Assembly (NCBI GenBank): GCA_023250775.1
Contig: JAHFAA010000224.1
Location: 1-6,439 of the forward strand
DNA length: 6,439 nt
Source of the DNA: Bdellovibrionales bacterium
GTDB lineage: Bacteria; Bdellovibrionota; Bacteriovoracia; Bacteriovoracales; Bacteriovoracaceae
Direction: 5' to 3'
The notes beneath the pieces were generated by a model that had not been told where the DNA came from, searched no databases, and saw only the letters and a list, made by a program, of their open reading frames with translations. This document shows positions 1-5,832 of this stretch, piece by piece. Made by a program: the position numbers and the translations under genes. Position 1 is the stretch's first letter; each line of letters starts with the position of its first letter.

Positions 1-2354
1 TCTTTTAGTTCACCAGCAGAGGATTTTCCAATTTCCCCTGAGGGTCTTTTTCTATTCCAATCAATTTTGGTAAAACCGGGAAGCGACGATGTTTCGGAGG
101 GCATTGCCTTTTTTGCATGATCAAGAGAAGAATTATCTGAAGCTGTGGTCTTTTTATTGTCCGCATTGATGGCAGATAGGGTTGTAAAATTGAAAGGAGT
201 AGACGCAAGCTGTTGCAACGTGCCTCCTTTGAATTTTGCCGCTGTCATGGCCATTTGAATACGGGAGGCAATATCACGCTCAACTTTCGCAATCTCATCT
301 TTGACTTTTTTCTGCGGATGAAGTTTATCAAAAGATTCTAATCCACTTTTTAAGTGAGCGGCCATCTGTGCTCCTGAATTGGCGATGCCATTTAAATTGC
401 CTCTGGAGCCTCTCACATCTCCCATCGAGAGGCGATTCACTGCTCCTCGAAGCGCGTCTGCTGCGCCGGTGACGACTCCGCCAATGTTTCCAATCGTCTG
501 ATTGTTCTCATTGCCGAATTCCATCGGGGTAAGGGGATTGCCTTTGGTATTATTATTGGCGGGGCATGCGCCAATGGAATCAGGGCCGAGTGGTGCCGAT
601 TGGTTCAAGCAATTCACTCCTTGCTCGTTATTGGTTGTGTTTGTGATTGCAGTCTGGCCTCCATGAGCAGAAGGACCACCAGTGGCCGAGGCACCTGAGC
701 CAGAGCCATGATCTTGGTAGGACTGAAGAACTGAAGAAATTTTCTTTTTAAGTTCTATTATTTTTAGCTTTGCTTCAATTATTTCTTGGCGATAAGCATT
801 GGCAAAATGTGCTCCCACGACAGAACTAACAATCTTAAATAAAAAAGTTCCTTCGGGAACCACGGGAAAGAGAGAGGGGACTAAAGGGTTTGCCAATAGG
901 CTTCGTGATTTTAGAACGACAAGGTCCCCAAAAACGGTAAGATAAATCAAAAAAGCATTCTCACCACCATTGCGAAATCCCAAATAATCGGCAAACTGTT
1001 TAAAGAACTGCTCAGAGATTGTTCGCCTCATAATTTCTTCGGATTGCCCGATGGGATTGACAGAAAGCTTTTTAAAATCTTCAGCAAACGTACTGTCTTT
1101 TGTCAGATTGACAACATTGGTGCTGGTATTAAACATCGAAGAAACGTCTTTAAACACATTGAAAAAGTCCCCCAAACTTTTTGCCTCTGTGAGGTCTTTA
1201 TTTGCCGCCATGGTTTCATCAAACTCTTCTTCTGTCGTCGATGCAAGTGCGGTGGATATCGGAGTTGCTCCCGAAAGCAAATGGGTCATATTTCCTAACA
1301 TCTTTCCCTTTAGTGAAAGCGTAAACCAGTGTTTCAATGCTTTAAAATCGCCATCGGAAATATTAAAAGATGTTTCATGCTTAAGTTCGTTGTGAATTTG
1401 AAAAAAAGCTTCAAGAGATAAAGAGTGAGTGATCCCTGCTTTTGACAGTTGAAGTTCTGTTAAGGACATCGCCAAAGATTCAAAGTCTTTAGCATTGTCA
1501 AAAACTTGGAGTAACTCCTGCTTCGAAATTCGTTCAATCTTTGGCGCAGATATTTCGGGAAGGATACTACTTTGCACTGCAGATGAAGCGTTTTGTTCTT
1601 GCTGTTTATAATTTAGAAATGCATCTTTTAAACCTTGGCCTAATAGAGGAAGGGTTGTCGGATACATGCCTAAGCAGATGTCTGGATAATTGCCGATCGT
1701 GACGTAGGTTGCGAGTGAGAGCACGGCGGAGAGCAGCCAGGCAGCCTTAGTCGCACGTGTGGCTTCGGCTTTTTGATCTAATAATTCCAATTCATAATCC
1801 ATCGCCTGGTACTCAGCTTCAAGGGCCCTGATATGAATTTCATTATTATTGTCGGAAGTGTTGTTGCAGGACGACTGGATTCCTGAGCCTGAACCGCTCC
1901 CGGTTGTTGTGCAGATATTTAATGAAGTTTTAAGTTCGGCGTATTTTTTTTGCAAGTGATCATAGACCAAGAGTTCAAAATATAAATAGACGATACTGCC
2001 CAGACTAAACACAATGTTGTCGATCCAGAGATTAGGAAGAAGAATTCCCGCTGGGCCGCTAAGTGTAGTAACCGCACTATTTCGACAAACAACGGGCATG
2101 GTTGAGCCGGCCAAGTAATGGGTAATAAACATGAGGTAGTTAGGGCTAAAACCCCCCAGCTGTGCTCCGAACGTAAATTCTTTCGCCTCTTTTTCTAACT
2201 TTTCTTTCTCTGGATTCGTCTGACCGGAAAGTGATTGGGCATTAACAGTATTAAGTTCGGCCCTGTTGCGTGAGAGGTTCTGAGTTTGCGCATAACCAAT
2301 TTGGGTAATGAATATGGCAAGACATAACCAAAGGGTTATGAAATGTTTAGGCAT
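1..2354 (-). CDS. Large exported protein of unknown function (3' end outside window)
   Basis: The frame is open without a stop from the ATG at 2354 to the left edge: 784 codons, C-terminus missing. I do not recognise the family. Residues 1-22 look like a signal peptide (K3, hydrophobic core 5-19, G-Y-A then Q23). Predicted landmarks are a hydrophobic stretch at about 109-131, a K/E-rich helix to 145, a Gly-Ser repeat (152-158) between C148 and C163, a charged helix at about 170-203 and a second hydrophobic stretch at 204-221. Another hydrophobic zone (467-500) leads to a K/E-rich helix (526-545), a second Gly-Ser linker (550-560) and cysteines C582 and C597. Residues 585-660 are rich in Asn, Gly and Pro; the visible end is charged. 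The ATG is chosen because AGGAGA lies 7 nt upstream and because it overlaps the stop of the preceding ligase-like gene, which implies coupled translation. The role is probably periplasmic or membrane-associated and linked to that gene's product. The coding call is firm; the function is unknown. Confidence 0.88.
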   Translation of the reverse strand, partial: MPKHFITLWLCLAIFITQIGYAQTQNLSRNRAELNTVNAQSLSGQTNPEKEKLEKEAKEFTFGAQLGGFSPNYLMFITHYLAGSTMPVVCRNSAVTTLSGPAGILLPNLWIDNIVFSLGSIVYLYFELLVYDHLQKKYAELKTSLNICTTTGSGSGSGIQSSCNNTSDNNNEIHIRALEAEYQAMDYELELLDQKAEATRATKAAWLLSAVLSLATYVTIGNYPDICLGMYPTTLPLLGQGLKDAFLNYKQQEQNASSAVQSSILPEISAPKIERISKQELLQVFDNAKDFESLAMSLTELQLSKAGITHSLSLEAFFQIHNELKHETSFNISDGDFKALKHWFTLSLKGKMLGNMTHLLSGATPISTALASTTEEEFDETMAANKDLTEAKSLGDFFNVFKDVSSMFNTSTNVVNLTKDSTFAEDFKKLSVNPIGQSEEIMRRTISEQFFKQFADYLGFRNGGENAFLIYLTVFGDLVVLKSRSLLANPLVPSLFPVVPEGTFLFKIVSSVVGAHFANAYRQEIIEAKLKIIELKKKISSVLQSYQDHGSGSGASATGGPSAHGGQTAITNTTNNEQGVNCLNQSAPLGPDSIGACPANNNTKGNPLTPMEFGNENNQTIGNIGGVVTGAADALRGAVNRLSMGDVRGSRGNLNGIANSGAQMAAHLKSGLESFDKLHPQKKVKDEIAKVERDIASRIQMAMTAAKFKGGTLQQLASTPFNFTTLSAINADNKKTTASDNSSLDHAKKAMPSETSSLPGFTKIDWNRKRPSGEIGKSSAGELK
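2323..2340 (-). repeat. Short inverted repeat just inside the start of the large gene
   Basis: On the minus strand CATAACC and GGTTATG form a perfect 7-bp stem around a 4-nt loop, beginning 14 nt downstream of the A of the ATG. A second GGTTATG at 2291-2297 could compete for the same left arm. As mRNA this could be a weak hairpin in the initiation region. It also lies in the signal-peptide codons, so it may be chance. Confidence 0.35.
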
Positions 2355-3894
2355 GAATAGTCTCCTGCATCGGTTGGGCATCAAAAGAATGATTGATTCC
2401 CATGGCCATCCAAAACCAGAACATAAATGAATCAGGATTATACGGGAGGGTGTTGGCCCCCCAATTTCCACTAACGATAACGATGCCAATCATGGCACAA
2501 GTAAAAACAATTTGGCCTCGCAATTTGTCTTTGCGGATAATCAGCATGATTGATCTTGCAAGTAGATAGAGAGGGAGTCCTATAATGAGAAAGGTATAAA
2601 AAATCATTCCAATCCCAAAATCGATGGCCAAAGCAAGGAACAAATTATCAAACGCCCAACTTGCGTTTTTGGAGTAGATAGGGTCTTGCATAATGAGATC
2701 TGTATTGAGCGAATTTGCAGCACCTGTTCGTCCAGGGCCTAGACCAAGGGGAGCATCAAGGAGTTTTGTTGTCATTTGTGAGAGAAAAGAATCCAGGCCA
2801 ATTCTGTGCTTTGTAACTTCAATTCCTTCGGAAACAATGGCAACTCTTTTTACTGACTCAGTTAGGTCAATATCTTTAATAACGTTTTGGCCAAGATTCG
2901 AAAAAACAAGCAGAAAATAAAAAGCGACTCCGATCATAAGGTTGGGAATCAGCATTTTAGTCTTCATCTTGCCAAGAATAGAAAATCCGATGGCCGATAA
3001 CAGCAGTATCAGAATATATTTAATCATTGCCGAGCGGACCTGTGAGATAAAAAGAGTAAAACCACTAAGAAGTACAACAGCGATGGTTGCAATTTTCCTG
3101 AGAGTTCCTTGCCAGCTTGGCAAAAAGAGAAGTCCGACGGTTAGAAAAAGATAGCTTGAAATTAAACCAGGGACCATCGTAGTGGCAAAAGGCCGAAAAA
3201 GGCTGCCTATAAACACATCTGTTTTCATGGCCACGAGATAGTAGTTGCTGATTTGCTCTAATCCTTTTTCTTTAGCAAACATTTGATACCAGGAAAGAAG
3301 CGTCTCTAAAAAAATCATACCAACAACAAAAATTTGCAATCTTTTGATTTCTTGGGAATAAGCATCCAAGGGATTAAAAAGGAGCAATGAAAAAAGGAGG
3401 AGAGGGAAAACATATATTTTAGACGTTGCCAAGACCGGGAAAACCCCAAGACTGTTAATGTTAAAAATCTCGATAAAAAACCATGTGATATGCAGATAGA
3501 TGGCAACTTCAAAGTACACAGGCAATTTTTTGGGAATAAGCTTTTTGTGAAGGGCCAAACTTTTTAAGACTGCCAAGAGGCAAACGAGATCAAAAACTAT
3601 TCGGAAAAATGGATTGTAATCCCAAACAATTCTTCCTTGTCCCTCGATAAAAAAAAGGTACATTAAGGGCAGAATTGAATGCTGAAATGGCAGTCGGATG
3701 ATGTAATAAGTGATACACAAAACTTCAAAAAGATAAAACCATTTTAAATGGGGAAGGTAGAGAAAATTGAAAGCGAAATGGACGATGGCCAAAATAATCA
3801 TGGTCCACACGACATAACTTTTCGTGAGAGGCATACCACTTGTAGAGAAGGCCTCTGGAATGGAGATAGTCGTTTGGAGATTGTGATTATTCAT
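2347..3894 (-). CDS. O-antigen ligase / Wzy-type polymerase-like membrane protein
   Basis: A 515-residue polytopic inner-membrane protein with roughly ten to twelve hydrophobic segments, for example near 27-47, 53-68, 100-115, 160-174, 187-203, 243-258, 267-285, 291-307, 316-332, 418-437, 440-454, 461-477 and 486-500. The layout fits the O-antigen ligase / Wzy_C superfamily: R234-P235 in a segment GSLFRPFATTMVPG (230-243), S284-Q-V-R287 at the end of a helix, and a long hydrophilic loop of about 80 residues (334-415) containing GLGPGRTG (384-391). The D-N-L-F-L pattern at 416-420, followed by F-G-I, matches the usual motif after that loop. Family members join lipid-linked glycans in the periplasm, either onto lipid A core or onto a growing polymer; which applies here cannot be told. 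The N-terminal block EGQGRIVWDYNPFFR (84-98) is distinctive. The start is supported by AGAGGGGG just upstream; M21 has no such site. The stop overlaps the start of the next gene. Confidence 0.85.
   Translation of the reverse strand: MNNHNLQTTISIPEAFSTSGMPLTKSYVVWTMIILAIVHFAFNFLYLPHLKWFYLFEVLCITYYIIRLPFQHSILPLMYLFFIEGQGRIVWDYNPFFRIVFDLVCLLAVLKSLALHKKLIPKKLPVYFEVAIYLHITWFFIEIFNINSLGVFPVLATSKIYVFPLLLFSLLLFNPLDAYSQEIKRLQIFVVGMIFLETLLSWYQMFAKEKGLEQISNYYLVAMKTDVFIGSLFRPFATTMVPGLISSYLFLTVGLLFLPSWQGTLRKIATIAVVLLSGFTLFISQVRSAMIKYILILLLSAIGFSILGKMKTKMLIPNLMIGVAFYFLLVFSNLGQNVIKDIDLTESVKRVAIVSEGIEVTKHRIGLDSFLSQMTTKLLDAPLGLGPGRTGAANSLNTDLIMQDPIYSKNASWAFDNLFLALAIDFGIGMIFYTFLIIGLPLYLLARSIMLIIRKDKLRGQIVFTCAMIGIVIVSGNWGANTLPYNPDSFMFWFWMAMGINHSFDAQPMQETIHA
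2361..2366 (-). promoter_or_regulatory. Shine-Dalgarno of the large unknown gene
   Basis: The minus strand reads AGGAGA here, then a 7-nt spacer, then the ATG at 2354-2352. The site lies inside the last codons of the ligase-like gene. A strong, well-spaced site decides this start and lets ribosomes finishing the upstream gene re-initiate. Confidence 0.8.
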
Positions 3895-3960
3895 ACCCCC
3901 TCTATTGTCTCATGCAAGTTTTAAGTTGCGAAATATCTTTTCGCGCACTACCATGAAAAC
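3895..3960. promoter_or_regulatory. Divergent promoter region between the ligase-like and SLBB genes
   Basis: These 66 bp separate two divergent genes and must carry at least the plus-strand promoter. On the plus strand TTGCGA (3926-3931) and TACCAT (3949-3954) are 17 nt apart, each 4/6 to the sigma-70 consensus. They would place transcription start at about 3961, the A of the ATG, giving a leaderless message. On the minus strand TTTTCA and GATATT with a 16-nt spacer are a weaker candidate. These matches are by eye; the region is A+T-rich and such matches arise easily. Confidence 0.4.
3896..3903 (-). promoter_or_regulatory. Shine-Dalgarno of the ligase-like gene
   Basis: The minus strand reads AGAGGGGG followed by one T and the ATG at 3894. 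Its GAGG core sits 4 nt from the start codon, slightly close but the only purine-rich site nearby. It favours this start over the in-frame ATG 20 codons downstream. Confidence 0.6.
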
Positions 3961-4536
3961 ATGAACTGTAAAAAACTCGTCTCACTCTTCCTTTCCTCAC
4001 TTTTGTTTCTTGAAAGTTCTTTTGTTTTTGCAGGCGAAAATGGGCCTAAAAAAGAAGATGTTGAGGCCGATAAAACTAATTCCGAGTACAATATTCGGGA
4101 ACTTGTTTTGCCCTCAGAAACAACGACCTTAGGCAAATCTGCTGGATCTATTTTTTATAGTCCTGCGGTGAAAGGAAAAGTTCTGATTCCTGTGCATTTT
4201 TGGGGCGCCATTGGGAAAACGGGACTGCATTTTATCCCGATTGAGACAAGTTTGGTAAATGGTCTTTCCATGGCCGGCGGCCCTTCTGGTGATGCGGTTC
4301 TCGATAAGGTGCGTGTGACTCGTAAGGTTGGTGAGAAGATCGATGAATCATATTTTGATATTTCCAAAGGCGGGGACGCCACGGCCTTTGATTATAAATT
4401 GAAACCTGGTGATACGGTGTTTATCGAGAAAGATGATTTTTATGCAAATAGGGCCTATTACACCAGCTTGATCGGCGTCATCGCCACTGTTTTATCATCT
4501 ATTTTGCTTTACCGTCAGGTTCAGCGCCGACCGTAG
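3961..4536 (+). CDS. Small SLBB-domain polysaccharide export-type protein
   Basis: This 191-residue protein has a signal peptide (K4-K5, hydrophobic core about 6-23, probable cleavage after A24 in FVFA-G). A charged low-complexity linker follows (26-45), then one SLBB beta-grasp domain at about 72-156, and a hydrophobic helix at 168-184 ending in a basic tail (R185, R189, R190). SLBB hallmarks are the V-x-x-W-G-A-I-G-K-T-G run at 78-88, the L-S-M-A-G-G-P-S-G-D-A run at 102-112 and LKPGDTVFIEKDDF (147-160). SLBB domains occur in Wza-type outer-membrane export proteins and their periplasmic relatives. The usual N-terminal Poly_export domain is absent, so this protein is unlikely to form a complete Wza-like channel alone. 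The terminal helix could anchor it in a membrane or assemble in a ring. No Shine-Dalgarno precedes the ATG, and no other in-frame start exists after the stop at 3922. Its end overlaps the convergent glycosyltransferase gene. C3 is not in a lipobox. Confidence 0.85.
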   Translation: MNCKKLVSLFLSSLLFLESSFVFAGENGPKKEDVEADKTNSEYNIRELVLPSETTTLGKSAGSIFYSPAVKGKVLIPVHFWGAIGKTGLHFIPIETSLVNGLSMAGGPSGDAVLDKVRVTRKVGEKIDESYFDISKGGDATAFDYKLKPGDTVFIEKDDFYANRAYYTSLIGVIATVLSSILLYRQVQRRP

Positions 4537-5689
4537 GAGTAGTTGAACTGTTTAGTAGACGGTAGAAGCTCTTGCCTGTTTCGCTCCAGCTATAATCTGT
4601 CAGACGTTTCAATCTTTCTTCTCTAAGCTGTAATTTTTCTTCGATTGATAAGAGGCGTGGTTTAGGGATGTCAAAATTATCAATGCGATCTGCAACGTTA
4701 ATATGCGGGAGTCCGACAAGCAATTCTACTGCTCCGACCTCATTTTTAAGCGTGTACACTTCGAGGCCCATAATGGCCGCCTCAATAATAACGAGGCCAA
4801 AAGGTTCATATAAAGTTGGAAACAAAAACTGGTCAGCAAGAGAATAGAATTTTGGCAATTCTTTCGTGTAAGGGATGTGGGCAATTCCTGGATATAAACT
4901 CAGATCAATCTGTGATCCAGTTTCCGGGCGACCCACCACGATCAATTGATAACAAGAAGAGCTATCTTTTTCTAAGCGCTTCAAAATGTGAGGAAGCCCC
5001 TTGCGTTCCATGGCCCCGACGAAAAGAGCAATGGGTTTATCAGGATTGATCTTGCTCATGGCAGGATACAGACTCGCTAATTCTGCCCAGATTTCCCTGC
5101 GAGGTCTCAGATCTGGGGCAAATTTATGAATGTTGATGCCGGAGTAGGTAAGATGAGTGTTTGTCGAATTTCGATTGTATTTTTCGATGAGCGCCTGTTG
5201 GACGAAGAAGGACAGGGCCCCTACTTTAGTTTTAGGATTTCCATAGACGATCTGTTCGCCGAGCTGAAGACAATAAAAAAAGATCTTTTTATATATAAGT
5301 TTATAGAGAGGCATTTTCTCCATTGAGAAGTAGTGCTTGGCCCATTGGAAATGTAAGAATTGCACATTGACGAATTGTGGTCGCAGATGAGCAATACCGA
5401 TGCTCAGTTCGAGTGCTTTGGGGGCCACTTTGAAGTATGAGTAGACCAGACAATAGATCTGATAAAAAAGGAGTTTAATTAGAAACGGAGTCAGTTTCTT
5501 TCCCGGAACTTTCTTGAAATAACATTTGCCCGCAAGTTCGGGAAATAATTTGTCTAATTCTGCAGACTCAAAAGCAACCACGGTCAACTTATCGATGGCG
5601 CCACGAGGAAAATGCTTTAACGTTTCAATCATGGCATGACTATGGCCAATTTCAGGGTACAAGTCGTGAACGTAAAGAACTATTTCCAT
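4499..5689 (-). CDS. GT4-family glycosyltransferase
   Basis: A 396-residue cytoplasmic enzyme with GT-B architecture, close to the usual length for GT4. The N-terminal Rossmann half starts with a beta strand (2-8) and an acceptor-side loop P12-E-I-G-H-S-H18. The C-terminal half contains YSGINIHKFAP (182-191), FVGAMERKG (223-231), LIVVGRPE (249-256) and the retaining-transferase signature E295-P-F-G-L-V-I-I-E303, the E-x7-E motif that contacts the nucleotide sugar. All expected landmarks are intact, so the enzyme is probably active. Donor and acceptor cannot be read from sequence. A basic, hydrophobic stretch at 60-90 and another at 128-142 could hold it to the membrane near a lipid-linked acceptor. 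It is a single gene after a terminator, so it probably has its own promoter. No Shine-Dalgarno is evident before the ATG. Its C-terminal tail (about 381-396) is encoded in or beside the 38-bp overlap with the opposite SLBB gene. Confidence 0.9.
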   Translation of the reverse strand: MEIVLYVHDLYPEIGHSHAMIETLKHFPRGAIDKLTVVAFESAELDKLFPELAGKCYFKKVPGKKLTPFLIKLLFYQIYCLVYSYFKVAPKALELSIGIAHLRPQFVNVQFLHFQWAKHYFSMEKMPLYKLIYKKIFFYCLQLGEQIVYGNPKTKVGALSFFVQQALIEKYNRNSTNTHLTYSGINIHKFAPDLRPRREIWAELASLYPAMSKINPDKPIALFVGAMERKGLPHILKRLEKDSSSCYQLIVVGRPETGSQIDLSLYPGIAHIPYTKELPKFYSLADQFLFPTLYEPFGLVIIEAAIMGLEVYTLKNEVGAVELLVGLPHINVADRIDNFDIPKPRLLSIEEKLQLREERLKRLTDYSWSETGKSFYRLLNSSTTPTVGAEPDGKAK

Positions 5690-5728
5690 TGCATAATCTT
5701 AGGCCAGATGACACCCAAAATAGAACAA

Positions 5729-5758
5729 ATATTACATCTGAGTACTCTCGTCGGTCAC
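5729..5758 (-). promoter_or_regulatory. Possible sigma-70 promoter of the glycosyltransferase gene
   Basis: On the minus strand GTGACC (5758-5753) and TAATAT (5734-5729) are separated by 18 nt, each 4/6 to consensus. This would give a leader of about 30 nt before the ATG at 5689. Position between the upstream terminator and the gene is reasonable, but the match is weak and made by eye. Confidence 0.3.
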
Positions 5759-5763
5759 TTGAT

Positions 5764-5794
5764 AAAAAAAAGGGAGCCGAACATCTCGGCCCCC
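5764..5794 (-). terminator. Rho-independent terminator of the right-hand gene
   Basis: Read on the minus strand, GGGGGCCGA, a 5-nt loop and TCGGCTCCC form a 9-bp stem with one G-U pair, followed directly by eight T residues. It lies about 38 nt beyond the stop codon at 5833 and separates that gene's transcript from the glycosyltransferase gene. Confidence 0.92.
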
Positions 5795-5800
5795 GTTTAG

Positions 5801-5812
5801 TTTTCGCGAAAA
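5801..5812. repeat. 12-bp perfect palindrome TTTTCGCGAAAA
   Basis: A perfect palindrome with no loop lies between the stop codon at 5833 and the terminator hairpin. It could be a protein-binding site or add local structure to the 3' end of the transcript. Its half TTTTCGCG recurs at 3938-3945 in the divergent promoter region. No function can be assigned. Confidence 0.4.
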
Positions 5813-5832
5813 ATTGAGCTGACCTGCGAAGA

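Noticed and set aside
5..208. Possible 67-residue minus-strand gene
   Set aside because: It lies in another frame of the large unknown gene, which is open through the whole region with protein-like composition.
1044..1395. Two overlapping plus-strand frames of 84 and 114 codons
   Set aside because: Both are antisense to the large gene, lack ribosome-binding sites and have compositions typical of shadow frames.
1855..1925. Gly-Ser repeat codons as a possible tandem repeat or recombination site
   Set aside because: It is a short protein linker with varied codons, without a repeated DNA unit of useful length.
2693..3512. Several short frames within the ligase-like gene on both strands
   Set aside because: They overlap a gene with convincing membrane topology and family motifs; none has a supporting start site.
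3904..3909. GACAAT on the minus strand as a -10 box of the ligase-like gene
   Set aside because: It would put transcription start within the Shine-Dalgarno, which would then not be transcribed in full.
3948..4382. Minus-strand frames opposite the SLBB gene
   Set aside because: They are antisense to a well-supported gene with a signal peptide and an SLBB domain.
4816..5326. Plus-strand frames opposite the glycosyltransferase gene
   Set aside because: The minus-strand gene has the full set of GT4 motifs; these are shadows.
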